Source of the DNA: Gnomoniopsis sp. IMI 355080
Taxonomy: Eukaryota > Ascomycota > Sordariomycetes > Diaporthales > Gnomoniaceae
Length of the DNA: 64,000 nucleotides
Reading direction: 5' to 3'
Assembly: GCA_027946555.1 (NCBI GenBank)
Contig: JAPEVC010000051.1
Location: 1 to 64,000, forward strand
Shown here: piece after piece, positions 13,428-26,233 of the stretch
Layout of the letters: the number at the start of each line of letters is the position of its first letter
How positions within the stretch are numbered: position 1 is the first letter of the stretch
Made by a program: the position numbers and the translations under genes
The notes under the pieces: generated by a model
Database searches by the model: none
The model's input: the letters and a program-made list of their open reading frames with translations, nothing else
Told to the model about the DNA's origin: nothing

Positions 13428-16400
13428 ATGTCTCTCCCCGAGAGACCTGGCGGGAGGACCTCGCACGAGCAACGCACCGCCTACCGAAAATCCACACGCC
13501 GTAGCAGGCCAGCCGACCTCGAGCCTGTCACGCCCTTCACAGGTCCGGATCAGTCCCCTCCCCGTGCGACTTCTTCACATTCCTTTGCGACAACAGTTCC
13601 GGCTCATTCTAACGCAACTGCAGACGATGCACCTCTCTCTCCCGACCTCGAGAGCGCTGGTCTCTCTGAACAGCACCAGATGTCTAGGAAAAGAAGTCTG
13701 ATCAGGCCCGAACGAAACAGGATCGGGAAAACTCACCCAAACTACCACTACCGCCAACATGCCGCCAACATGGAGACCTTGCCCTCGCGCACTGGTGCCG
13801 ATCCCCTCTACGAGGAATTGGATGGGACAACGTATCTAGCCGCGTCGACTAGGGAAGATGCCGCCTCAGACTCGGTCGCGTCCAAGGAAAAGAAGAGGAG
13901 TAGTGGTGACAGCGAGGACACGCCCAAAGCGCGACATTCCAGGAGGAGGGCAAACAGCAGGAAGCACTCGGCGAAGATTTCCAAAAGAAGACAAGCAAAG
14001 GTGGTCGAGCAGATACGGCCGCCAAGCCTCTGGGACATCTACTGCGCCATTATCACCTTTTGGTGTCCTAACTTTGTGCTCAAATGCTTCGGTATCAGGT
14101 CCAAGGATCAGGCACGAGCATGGCGAGAGAAGATGGGACTTCTCAGCATCATTGCTGCAATCATGGCATTTGTCGGATTCTTGACTTTCGGGTTCACGAG
14201 GACGGTCTGTGGCTCGCCTTCACAGCGTCTACAGATCAACCACGTCGACAGTGGCTACATGATCTTCTTCGGCCAGGCATATGACTTGTCTAGCTCGCAT
14301 CATCCTGTTGCTGAAGGCATACCAGCAACTGCCGATGGTGAGGGCGCGAATGTGCTATACGACCTGTCTGAAAAAATGGGAGGACGAGACGGGAGCTTTC
14401 TCTTCCAGCAGGTCAACGGAAAGTGCAAGGATATGATTACTTTGGCCGAGAACTCAGATGTGCCGACGAACGACGATGGCGACTTGGCCTGGTACTTTCC
14501 CTGCAACACGTTCGCTCAGGACGGATCCACGGCGCCAAATCTCACAATACCGTACTATCTTGGCTACGCTTGCCACACCGCAGCGAAAGGTCGGGAGCAG
14601 TTCTACGACCTCACGCCTTCGGCTGACGTATACTTCACATGGGACGATGTCAGCAACAGCTCTCGCAATCTCGCAGTCTACTCTGGCAGCGTGCTGGACC
14701 TCAATCTGCTTAATTGGTTCAACAGCTCTCAAGTCTCTGTTCCTAGTCACTGGAGCCAGTTTGCCGATACCTCTTCTACGACAAACCAGGCTATCCGAGG
14801 ACGCGACGCTACTCACAATTTCATCAAGTCCGGCGATAAGGCAACAGCAGAGTGCTTCGAACAAATCATCAAGGTTGGCTCCGTGGACTCGGACTCGGTT
14901 GGTTGCATTGCTTCCAAGGTTGTGCTTTATATTTCACTGGTCCTTATCTTGTCCGTTGTTGCAGTGCGCTTTGGCCTGGCCATCATCTTCCAATGGTTCA
15001 TCAGCAGGAAATACGCAGCAGCCAGAACTTCGCAGTCCTCGGACAAGAGGAAGCGAAACCAGCAAATCGAAGACTGGACAGAGGACATCTACAGGGCGCC
15101 AACCCGTCTTCCAGGCGATGTTGGCAGCAGTGTTGCTGGGGCCTCTTCAGATCGTACAAGCAAGCGAGCCAGCACTTTCTTGCCCACAACTTCTCGGTTT
15201 TCGACCGTTTACGGTGTCGACAGGAACTCTCGGAGGCCAGCCATGCCGACGACTATGGCCAGTCAGAGCTCTGGAGCTGCGCTACTGCACCCCAACTCTA
15301 CGCAAGGTGGAGGGGTCAGCAGTCGCAATAGCTACATTGGCATGGATCAGTACGCGCCTCAACCTAGTCCAGAAGGACCCGGTCCGGCTGGCTTCATCCA
15401 TGAGGCAGTTGTGCCGCAACCGCCTTCTGATTGGATGCCATTCGACTATCCACTAGCTCACACGCTCTGCCTTATCACGGCATACTCTGAGGGCGAGATG
15501 GGTATTCGAACGACCATCGACTCCATTGCCATGACTGACTACCCTAATAGCCATAAATGTATCCTTGTTATTTGCGATGGCATCATCCAAGGCAAGGGCG
15601 AGGTCATGTCCACGCCTGACTACGTAATTGGCATGATGAAAGACTTCACCATCCTACCAGAAGAGGTACAGCCATTTTCGTACGTTGCGGTTGCTTCCGG
15701 CTCCAAACGACATAACATGGCCAAAATTTACTCTGGATTCTACGACTATGGTGAAAAGTCGCGAATCCCAGTGGAGAAGCAACAGCGGGTTCCTATGATG
15801 CTGGTTGTTAAATGCGGTACGCCCGCAGAACAAGGAAAGTCAAAGCCTGGAAACCGCGGCAAACGTGACAGTCAGATCATTCTGATGTCCTTTTTGCAAA
15901 AAGTGATGTTCGACGAGCGGATGACGGAGCTTGAGTACGAGATGTTCAACGGCCTCTGGAAGGTCACCGGAATATCGCCCGACTTCTACGAAATAGTATT
16001 GATGGTAGACGCCGATACGAAGGTTTTTCCTGATAGTCTAACCCACATGGTTTCGGCAATGGTCAAAGATCCAGAGATCATGGGTCTCTGCGGCGAGACT
16101 AAGATCGCAAACAAGCGGGACAGTTGGGTCACGGCCATTCAGGTTTTCGAGTACTTCATTTCACATCACCAGTCCAAGTCCTTCGAATCGGTCTTTGGTG
16201 GTGTCACCTGTTTGCCAGGCTGCTTCTGCATGTACCGTATCAAGGCTCCCAAAGGCGGCAACAACTACTGGGTTCCGATTCTTGCCAATCCCGACGTGGT
16301 TGAGCACTACTCGGAGAATGTGGTCGACACGCTCCACAAGAAAAACTTGCTTCTACTTGGCGAGGATCGATACCTAACGACGCTGATGCTCCGGACCTTC

Positions 16401-17136
16401 CCCAAGCGCAAGCAGGTCTTCGTGCCTCAAGCAGTATGCAAGACGACGGTGCCGGACGAGTTCATGGTCTTGTTGTCGCAGAGGCGTCGCTGGATCAACT
16501 CCACAATTCACAACCTCATGGAACTCGTTCTGGTCAGGGATCTTTGTGGCACTTTCTGCTTCAGCATGCAGTTTGTCGTATTCATCGAGCTTATGGGGAC
16601 TTTGGTGCTGCCGGCTGCCATTGCGTTCACTTTCTATGTTGGTAAGTGGAAAGACCCGTCCAATACGTTCTTTTCAACTCAGCTAACCTTTCCAAGTTAT
16701 TTCCTCGATCATTGGACCAGTCCAAATTATTCCTTTGGTGCTGCTCAGCTTGATCCTTGGTCTACCCGGCATCCTCGTGGTTATCACAGCGCACTCCTGG
16801 ATATACATAGTATGGATGCTCATCTACCTAGTGTCGCTGCCCGTTTGGAATTTCGTGTTGCCGACCTATGCTTTCTGGAAGTTCGACGACTTCTCATGGG
16901 GTGACACACGCAAATCGGAGGGCGACACCAAGAAGGGCGGACACGGCGAGCATGAGGGCGAGTTTGACAGCTCCCAGATCACGATGAAGCGCTGGGCCGA
17001 ATTCGAGCGCGAGCGACGTACGAAGAGCGCATACTTCCCGCCAGGCGCCCGAGAGCCACTTAACACAAGTAGCGCGTTTTATTCGCCGGGTGCGTCACCG
17101 GGTATGTATGGGCATGAGGAATACTATACTGAATAA
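13428..17136 (+). CDS. chs4: class IV chitin synthase (yeast Chs3-like)
   Basis: Integral membrane glycosyltransferase (GT2) that polymerises UDP-GlcNAc into wall chitin. Two exons, 13428..16641 and 16697..17136, give 1217 residues; the intron interrupts the C-terminal membrane region (TFYV|VISSIIGPVQ). The N-terminal ~190 residues are basic and disordered, followed by membrane segments near 236-256 and 495-525 around a luminal domain. The catalytic core carries the DAD metal-binding motif (861-863), GEDR (978-981) and the family signature QRRRW (1018-1022). A C-terminal membrane bundle and a short cytosolic tail follow. There is no myosin motor domain, which excludes classes V and VII. Layout and core sequence match class IV/Chs3, the class activated by Skt5/Chs4 proteins, encoded upstream on the other strand. 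All key residues are intact. Confidence 0.94.
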
Positions 17137-18525
17137 GCGGCCATGAGTTTTGGCAGCCCGTGCGTGTTGAGCCTCCTTTGGGTGCCACTCGTCTATATCA
17201 CGGGAGGAGGATGTTTTGCTCCTTTACCATGCACGAAAAGCGTTTCTACTACCCTCTGTTATTTATATTTATTATTAATACACGATAATGGACGAAATGG
17301 GTTGCAGTATCTTTTTTGCGCCTGAAGCTACTAGAGCAAAGGGTTTATGACCGCGAAGCATGCCGGCGTCAGAGAAGGCGCACTATTCTTTTTGTGTGGA
17401 TGGGGCAAGCCGATTGTCCCCCTGGGCTGTATGTATAATGACGAAAAAGAGAATGGTGGTAATCGGCCTCTCCTGCTTTCTTGCCTCACTCAACCCACAG
17501 CACACGATTGGGATTTCAAGTAGATAATTATGATGACCTACCATCCCTACATTTACTGTGACCCCACTGTTGTACTTTCTGGTATGATGTATGGGATGTT
17601 ACCGAATTGGCGGAACAGACTCAGACAACAGCATGCTGCTTATACACAAAGGGCAGAATTGGACATTTGTGATTTACAGGAGTATGTACATAAACACACA
17701 CCAATATGCAGGCGGATTGCACCTCAATATGCCAGTACATAGGATCTAGCAGTAGAAGAAGCGTTATGGTTTCTCAGCAAGGAGCCACTACGATTACTAC
17801 AGGATGCAAATGGGCGCCGCCACATTGCCAAAATCCTGCACGTTGGGCCACTTTCGGAAGTCCAAGGGAGATGGGGGTTCGCATTGGGCACCTACCTGTG
17901 CATTCGCGATATGCAAAAGACAGCAGAGCGATGGAAAGGTCTGCCTGGCCAAGGTCCCAATCGAGTCTCACACAGTAGTTTGCGAAGGTACCTACCTACC
18001 TACTGGGTTATTGCTTTTTCTGTGGCGATTATCGGGGGGGGACTGGGTCAGAGTAACATGGGCTGGCCTTGTTTTTAATGATGTACGTATTACTGTATAT
18101 GTATCGACGCCCGCACATGCAAAGAAACGTGCAGATGAGCAGGCGCAATCACGACACGAGTCAATTGTAGTAACAATTACTGATTGCGAGTAATTTCGTT
18201 CTATGGCCCCCCGTATATTTCCTTAGGTGTCGTGTTTTGAAAGAAAGCATCGACGTGACAACTCGGAAAACATGTTCCGTTATGTGAGCAGCCGATACGG
18301 CGGTCAGTAAGGGAGTGAAGAGAAGATGATATTCTTGCTTTCTTTCCTAGACGTTCCTGCATCTGGGGCCCCGAAAGCACGATAGAGGACAGCAACTGAA
18401 TTCCGTCCGGGAAGGCCATTGTTGGTCGCACGAGGCAGGCTGGCTACATTAAGGCTGCTCAGTAGAAAGGGGGGATTGTGAGCGTGACACAACAATATTT
18501 ACCCGCCACGGAATAGTCGGCGGAC

Positions 18526-18592
18526 TGTGTGTGTGTGTGTGTGTGAGAGAGAGTGTGTGTGTAGAGAGAAAAAGAGAGAGAAAGTTAGCACG
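18526..18592. repeat. mixed TG/GA dinucleotide microsatellite
   Basis: A run of TG (18526-18545), then GA, then GT again (about 18553-18562), then GA-rich sequence to about 18592. Purine-rich on the plus strand, in noncoding DNA. Confidence 0.85.
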
Positions 18593-19776
18593 CGAGACGA
18601 AGAGGGGTTGGTCAGCCAGCGTGGTTTAGCCATGGAGCGAAAGTGATGGTAGTTACAGAGGAGAGTAAGCGAGATGTGTCAAAATACAATAGATAGTGGC
18701 CGGTGGTTTTTGTGCCTTGTGAGATGTGATGTATCGAGTTGGTCTGGCGGCGGAAAAATACCAATTTGGGCAATCGATCAAGACACGGGCTGAGGGGGTT
18801 AGGGAGCCTGGGAGCTAAGTATTTGGGGATGTGGATGGTAAAACGATGTCACCATAGACTTGAGACTGTCGAGGCTGACAGACATGTACGGATGTACACA
18901 GTAAGCCAGTGACGAGCTTCATCCCAAGCAGAGACAGTGTCTGGTTCACCGTACATATCTTCACCATCAGGTGGAAGAGAAAGGCAGACGGGGAAGGCTG
19001 CTGGGCTAATGAGAGGAAGATAGAGTGCCACACCACCAGATATGCACCTTGGATGCTGCACCTGATGGGGGTGGCTGCGAGAGGAGCCAATTGCGGTTGG
19101 TCAAAGAAGAATCCACATCTCCACCCCCATCGTCTGCCGTCCCCGTGATCCAACTTATTACGCGCTTGCGCTTGCCACATGGCAGATCAAGACGCTGTTC
19201 GTATCAGGATTGAGTGGTCACCTCTGGAGCATCTAGGCAGAAAACAAGCACCTAGAGGTGAGAGAGCCTAGAGGTGAATAGGATCAGGGCTGCTTTGAAG
19301 GTTGAAGTTTTACTGTACTCTGTACGTGGTATAAGTACAAGTAGTAGTCTGTGTTGGACCCCACAGCGGCTAGTGCGGTATAGATACTTAGTAGCAAGGA
19401 TTCTGCCGGAGGGGACCGGGCCACATCGGTGCGGAAGGGAGGACCCGGCTTTGGCTGTGCATTTCTCTGGGTTGCAGAGTGGAGCACCTTGGTTGAGGCG
19501 GGATGGTGGATCATTTTCGGCGCTGCTGATGACCACTTTTGCCCACTACCTACCGAAAGTAATTACCACTCACTCACTGGTACTTGACACTACTGACACT
19601 TGATACGGCTTGGGTGGACTCTCTCTGACTTCGGATTCTCTGACACTCTGTACTTTGCCTGGACGGATCTCCACCTGGCCGACCGAGGTCGCCTGGCGCC
19701 TGCAACTCCTCAAATCTCCCTCATGATTGACTGACGATGTCGCGCCAGTCTTGCTGGACTTGTTGACCAGCACATT

Positions 19777-19777
<1 letters not shown>

Positions 19778-19808
<31 letters not shown>
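19778..19808. repeat. (AC)n microsatellite
   Basis: About 15 uninterrupted AC units in noncoding DNA upstream of the WD40 gene; an imperfect continuation follows to about 19820. Confidence 0.9.
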
Positions 19809-19809
<1 letters not shown>

Positions 19810-20573
19810 CGCACGCACACATACAATACCTTTTATCAGATAGGCTTATAATTTTTAGAGCTGGCTTCCAAGACGACTTGTCTAGCATACGATCTTGACC
19901 GATTTCCTTCTTTTTACCTTGCAGCCACACAAAGTTCCGTCATCTCGATTCCGAAGTACACCTTGTTTCTCTCTCTACCCACGCCAGACTTTCCCCGCGC
20001 TGCGCTACTGCGCTGCTTTCGAAATCCGCACCCGGCCAAGAAAGTCGAACCTCGAGCACACCATACCGCATTTCCTGACTTTTTCGCGTCCTTGACCACG
20101 AGTCACGCCACACCCAGTCACATTCCGATCTGCAATCTGCCTTGGGACTGACGCTCTCCTCTTACACACTTCCGGCTCTTCACCACCACCTTCGACGTGC
20201 CTGCTTTGGTCGCGACCGCCAACCATTATCCCGCGCAGTCATCATACCGCTTTCATCGCCCATCACATCGTTTACTCCCGAATTACAAAGTCCAGCAAGT
20301 GTAGAAATCGGCTGTTGTACCCACTCCAACACCATTCTCGTCCTTGCCCACAGTGCCGCCATCCTGGTCGGCTGGTCAACCCAAGGCCCTGTTCTGCAGA
20401 TCGAAAAAAGCAATCATCGCAGGGTCCAGAGAACAAAGGAAGCCCGCCAGCCCGCCTGAGCCATTCTTGGAATATAACGGTGGGGCCCGGACCCCCTCGC
20501 AGCCATACCAGTCAGCCAGTCTTTCGATTTTACCTCGCAACCGCGCATGCGTTAGGGTTGGCAACAGTCCCCG

Positions 20574-22791
20574 ATGAGTACGGCCAACATGTGGTCCGAC
20601 GACTCAGACGGGTCGTCGAATGTCCATCATCACCAGTCTGCTGGCCATCATGTCGGCGGTCTGTCCTTTATGGTCCAAGGTCATTGGAACCAGTTCCCTA
20701 GTTCCGGCACACAGAACGAGGACACCAGGCCGGCCGAGATGGATTTGGACGAAGAGCCCCTGAGCGGATCACAAGGCGCTTACTGGCATCACTACATGTC
20801 TGACGATGATGATGACGATGACGACGTCGACGATGATGAGGGTGGGGCGCAGGTCGACATGTTAGCCGTAGCCAGTGTCCTCTCGCAGGGCATGGACCTG
20901 GCACAAGACGACGACGACGTCGAAGACGGCGAACTCGACCCGCCAGGTGCATTCTCGAACCAATTCACCATGGCATACGGCCAGGAACTTCAGGGCCACT
21001 GGCCTCCCCTCGGCCACATGCCTATGCCTCCTATATTTGTTGATGATCAACCCACGCTCCACCAACACCAAACGCCACTGGCACCAGCATTCCCTCCGCT
21101 TGTCGCCAGCGCCCTGGCTCAGCAGGGCAACGCACCAGGTGTACCCTTAACCGGGCTAAACGCAAACCCTGCTACCAACCTTCATGTGCAATTACACCAG
21201 CACCCGCACTTCCCTATGACCCACCACCCGCAACTGCTACACCCAAACGCCATCAGCAATCCAAATGCGAACGCTCTTATACCTGAAAATTACAACTTGT
21301 ATGACTTTGTTCGCATGTGGGCATGGCAGCACGCCTCATGGCAGGGCTCGTCGAGGGAAAGGGCGCGTCATCCGTGGGCGAAGAACATTGAGCCGCAGAT
21401 GACCAAGTCAGTCTCGCACGTGGACTACATGGATTTGGAAGGAGACAGATGCGACGTGCAAGGCATCAACTGGGACGACTTGGGTGTCACGAGGAGCGAT
21501 GCTCGAGAACGGAGATTGTTGACATACAAGAACTATGTCAATGTAGCTGGCTCCGACCGGTGGCAGGTGAGTATCCTGAAATTCGCATATCACACCGCTT
21601 GAACTAATCACCTTGTAGGAGAACCACGATGTCCTTCCTTGTACCGCTAACGATTTCAGGTTCCGCCGCTTTCATGTTCGGAAGAATATAAACCTCGCAC
21701 ACTTCCAGCTCCGCAATGTCCTGGCCTCGACCTCGCGCAGTCAAGTCTTTTACCCTGGCCCAAACTCTGTTTATGAATACAACCCGATCACTGGAAAGGG
21801 GAAACCGGGTATGCGGTCTAGAGAGACAGCGCATTTCCAGGTCTCGACGTTGGCCGCAGACTACGGTGTATTGGTGGCTGGCGGATTCTTGGGTGAATAC
21901 TGTTTCCGACGGACGTCCTCGGAGACTCACCCAGAGGTTCACGAGGGTACCATCACGACCGATAACAGTGGCATTACGAATCATGTGCAGCTGCATCTAT
22001 CGAGAACATCTTCAGGGCCCAAAGCGTCCTTTGCATCCAATGACAATGGTTTTCGTGTTCTTGATATCGAAACGGACAAATTCATCTCTGAAATGTCCTA
22101 CGAGAGACCTGTCAACTGCTCAGCCATGTCACCAGATCGTCGATTACGGGTTATGGTCGGCGACCAGACCTCCGTTCTTATCACCAAGGCAGAAGCAGAC
22201 GGCAAGCCTGAGATCCTATTGACGCTCGGCGGTCATAAAGACTTTGGATTTTCGTGCGACTGGGCCGATGACGGTTGGACTCTGGCAACGGGATTCCAGG
22301 ACAAATCGGTCAAGATTTGGGACGCACGACGATGGACAAATTCCCAGGGCAGGGCAACGCCCGTCTGCACACTCCGGTCCGAGATCGCCGGCTGCCGATC
22401 TCTCAGATTCTCGCCACTCGGATCGGGGAAGCGCGTGCTGGTCGCGGCAGAGGAGGCGGATTTCGTGAGCATCTATGACGCACAGACATGGCAGTCCAAG
22501 CAGACCTTCGACTTCTTCGGCGAGATTGGTGGCACATCTTTCGTGAACGAGGGTCAGGAGCTGCAAATACTATGCTGTGACCCGACCAGAGGTGGGCTGT
22601 TCCAGCTCGACAGGTGCGGCACGGGCGCGGAGCGGAGCCATGATACGGAGCGCCGGTCCTACAACCGCACGAGGAATGACGGGAGTTACGATTGGCAGGA
22701 ATTTAAGACAACACCGAGGAGACTTCCACGACACTCCGAGACGCACCGACGGCGACGTGCTCTCGCTGTGGACTCGCTCGATCCCTTCTGA
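20574..22791 (+). CDS. WD40-repeat protein with acidic N-terminus, like S. pombe SPAC2A9.03-type proteins
   Basis: Two exons, 20574..21566 and 21619..22791, give 721 residues. The first ~250 residues are disordered, with an Asp/Glu run at about 77-90 and a His/Pro/Asn-rich stretch at about 155-235. A conserved segment (YDFVRMWAWQHASWQGSS) precedes a beta-propeller from about residue 350 onward. The clearest WD repeat is GGHKDFGFSCDWADDGW..KIWD at about 533-566. The C-terminus is basic (RRRRALAVDS). From memory the order resembles a fungal family of uncharacterised WD proteins typified by fission yeast C2A9.03; I cannot assign a biochemical role. WD propellers act as binding scaffolds. The intron (GTGAGT..TTGTAG, 52 nt) is well supported by frame continuity. 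Confidence 0.82.
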
Positions 22792-24105
22792 ATGGAAACA
22801 ACAATACACGACACTATTACCGATTACACAGTTCGCCTTTATATAATGAACAACACACATGATACCCATCTCGACTTTTGTCCATTCTTTCCTTCCTTGC
22901 CTTCACGAACACGGCTAGGTAGGCTCATAACGATCCGGGCGTTGAGAGCATCTCATCAGGAGTCTTTTGTCAATTTCTTCTTAGTAGCGGCATGAAATTT
23001 CTGTCTTTGTTTTCAAATGCGGAGCGCGGCTCGTGTTCTGATTAGGAAGGGCTTAGACCGTACATTGTTTGACTTCATTTTCTCATCTGCTATTCCTACG
23101 CTGTTCTGGGTGAGATACATCAGTCACGACCGGCTTGCATAGGGAGGAAAAATGGTCGGCTATGAGCAGCATTTGGCAGCGCGCATTGCAAGGTCATTGG
23201 ACAGAGTCTGAAGCACAGTAGTATATGTGACAAAATCCCTCTCGGAGGTGGAAGAGGTGGGAGGGATGCAGGTGGGCTGACTTGGATTACTGGGTCATTG
23301 ATCGGCTACTGTTATATGGAAAGTCCACAATCGATGCAGACTTATAATAAGGATGATTGGATCAATGGCAGCTGTTAATGTCTCTTCTTTCTCTATAGCT
23401 GCTTTGGTGCCCCACGGAACGTTTCCGATGGGCTTCGTCTCAAATTCATTTGGACTAGACAAAGACTGCTATGGGAGTCGAATGCTCCTGAGATCAGAAA
23501 CATGGTGAAGCAAGGAAGGTACAACTCTGGACTCCTGGACAAAGTTACATATTTGCATATCTAGAAGGTCATGGATTTCTATGTCACAGTACAATTTTAT
23601 CACGAAGACTGTTCCTATTTGCTTTCGACCTCACCACAATCCGATGGTCTATTGACATAGGTTGCTGCACTGAGATATACGTGAATATAGAATAATGACA
23701 CTATCACACTTCACTTCGATCGATCTATGTCTCCTTGATGATCAGAGTCTCAAAGCGGAGCATAGGGTATGTATATCTCGCATACTACGTCAGCACAATT
23801 GTCCGGATTCGTAGCATAAAGCAACCTCATCTAGTACAAAAGTCACGTTCTAGAAACTGAAACTATATTTCTCAACCATGTATTCATCTCTGCGATAGCG
23901 AATCGCGAATGTTCCGCTTTCAACAATTTCTCTGCCTCTTCGAATATATAGGTAACGATAAAGAACAGCCTGTCACGATGAGAACAGTTCAAACATGACT
24001 TTGGACACCTAAAGGAAGGCCCTCTATATATATACAAGAAAAGCAAGGCGCAGATGCCTTCTCCCCTATCCTATCACATCCACTCTGCTCAATCCCCTCC
24101 TTTCC
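22792..24105. other. intergenic between convergent WD40 and GH17 genes
   Basis: About 1.3 kb at convergent 3' ends, AT-richer than its neighbours, with a TATATATATA stretch near 24025-24034 just beyond the GH17 stop. No gene seen. Confidence 0.5.
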
Positions 24106-26233
24106 TTACACAATAGAAGCAAGGATCTCCCACGCATCAGCGACGACACCAAACAGGCTGGGAGCAATACCCCAGTACTGCTCGCAGTTGTATGAACCAG
24201 GGCTCTTCCAGCTATCGTCATACATGCTGAACAGCACCGTCTTGTCACCAATGGTGTCGAGGATCGAGCCAATAGCGATAGCCTGGTTGGCGATGCTGGG
24301 GATGTTCAAGCCGATGGTGCTACCCTCGGTTGGGTAGCCCGACTCGAGAATGTATCCGCTGACACCACCACACATCTGCTCCACAATCTCCAGCTGGCCC
24401 TTGACGAACTCACCCGCATCGCTTGGGGAAACGGTTGAGGTGAAGTACGAGTGGACGTTGGCACTGGGGAAGTCGACGACGGCGCACACAGCTGCTGCCG
24501 CCTCCTCGACCTGCCATGCGCTGACGACATCAGTGGTTGTCCACTGGCCAGAGTACAAGCTGCCGAGCTCGCTCTTGACGGCGGTGATAAGGCTGGCCAG
24601 CTGCGAGCCGGAGCAGAATCCGTTGGCGAGTGCCTCGTTACCGACGGCAAAGAACTCCACAAGGTCCCAGTGCTCCCAGGACTTGAAAGCGGCAACCTGC
24701 TCCGCAATGTCCTCGGTGTCGATCGTGCAGCCCGTGGCGCTCACGTAGATGCCCGGGATAACCCTGAGGCCGTTGGAGGCAGCGCTAGAGCCGACGTTGG
24801 GCAGCGTGTCGCAGTCGGTCGAGTAGAGGCGGATGGTGGAGAAGCCGGCGAGCGAGATGGCGAGCAGGTCGCTCTCGACTTGCGAAGCGGTCTGGCAGTC
24901 GCCCGTGTCGTGGTTGTACGGCGTGTAGGTGATGGCCCACTGGCCAAGGGCGCCCGCAGCGTGCGTCGCGCTGGATGACGGGGCGGCGGAGGAGGCAGAG
25001 GAGGCGGAGGCGGACGACGAGGGGACGGCAGAGCTGGGCACGACGGGAACAACAGAGGAAGAGGACGACGAGGCAGGGGTGGTGCTCGCGGGCGGTGGTG
25101 CGACCGAGGTGCTGCTGCTGCTGCTGCTGCTGCTAGTGGTCGTGGGCTCCGCGGTGGACTCGGCAGTGGAAGACTCGAAGGGGCAGTAGACGACGGTGGA
25201 GGTCTCCACAACGGTGGTGACGGCGGGAGCGGTGTAGACGCCGGGAGGGTAGGTAGCGATCGAAGGGACGGTGACGTTCTGGGCAGCGGTCAAGGTCGTC
25301 GTCGTGGGGTTGATGGTGTAGGTACCGGCCGCTGGGCAGACCTGCGGGCAATGTCAGGAGAACGTTTCTCGGCTTGGGGTTGCAATTTTTCATCCTTGCT
25401 CATAAAGACTTGAGACTTGGTTCTGAGGCCAACACATGATGAACTTACATAGGTAGTCGACTCAATAACGCTGGTAACGACGCCCGCGGTGTTGGTCTTG
25501 ACCGTGGCGTAGGGGCAGACAATAGTGGTGGCAGTCTCCACAACACTGCGAAAATATGATCAGCCATGAACTAATCCCTCCCATTATTGAAACTGGCCAA
25601 AGCAATTCTTGCTTTTTGCGAGTAGCATTTTCAACCAAAGCAAATCCAAGGTCCAAACAAAAGGTACATACGTCGTCACACCACCAATCGTATTGACTCC
25701 AGGGGTACAGGCAGTTGTCGCGGGGACGACACCAGTTTCCGTCGTAGTAATAGTGACGGTCGACGCCGGGTACGTGTAAGTGCCTTGAAGATATATTTAG
25801 CATGATATCCTTATATGAAGAGCAGATAAAGAATGAGCAGGATAAAACTCACCAGGCGTGGGGCAAGTCTGAGCCGCTGGCGTGGGAAGAGTTGCCACGT
25901 GAGTCGACGCAGGCGGGGTCACAGTCACGGCCTCAGAAATGGTCGTCGTCTGAGACGCCGTCGTGGAAATTGTGCTCGTAAAGTTTTGGTTGGCGGGCAC
26001 AGCGTTGGGAGTGGGCGACCCTTGAGATTCCAAAGTATTAGTGAGGGCCTCCTTTTCCGGGCTGTGGCGGGCGACATACAGATGAAGTTGTCACCGGTGA
26101 TGGTCTCGACGACGTAGGAGCAGACGACGTCAGTGTCGTTGTTTTGCCTCTTGTGGAAGTCATGGTGAGCATGGTGGCTGTGGGCGGCAGCACCTCCGAT
26201 GAGGGCTCCAGCGGCCAGGACAGTTGCCTTCAT
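24106..26233 (-). CDS. btgE: secreted GH17 glucan-active wall protein, BtgE-like
   Basis: Five exons, 26080..26233, 25853..26020, 25672..25783, 25449..25545 and 24106..25341, give 588 residues. A signal peptide (MKATVLAAGALIGGAAA) is followed by a His-rich pro-region with a KR site near residues 28-29. The next ~200 residues are Thr/Val-rich modules each starting with CPxxGxYT or CTPGVxT (four units), partly one per exon. A Ser/Thr/Pro linker with a poly-Ser run precedes the GH17 catalytic barrel at about 290-588. Both expected catalytic glutamates are present: acid/base E413 in FFAVGNEAL and nucleophile E510 in YILESGYPTEG. Family enzymes cleave or rearrange beta-1,3-glucan in the wall. The domain order resembles Aspergillus BtgE; there is no GPI tail. 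Exon 1/2 and 2/3 junctions are frame-consistent but unverified. Confidence 0.9.
25109..25133. repeat. CTG/CAG trinucleotide run inside GH17 linker
   Basis: About eight CTG units on the plus strand, read on the minus strand as AGC codons giving the poly-Ser part of the linker. Length is likely to vary between strains. Confidence 0.85.

Larger units (their letters stand above)
17137..20573. other. intergenic between chitin synthase and WD40 gene
   Basis: About 3.4 kb with no gene that I recognise. It includes the chitin synthase 3' UTR, a CCTACCTACCTAC run at 17990-18002, two dinucleotide repeats listed separately, and from about 19.9 kb a pyrimidine-rich stretch that is probably promoter and leader of the WD40 gene. 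Confidence 0.5.

Noticed and set aside
24451..25211. Long frames opposite or out of phase in the GH17 gene
   Set aside because: They mirror the GC-rich third positions and Ser/Thr repeats of the real gene.
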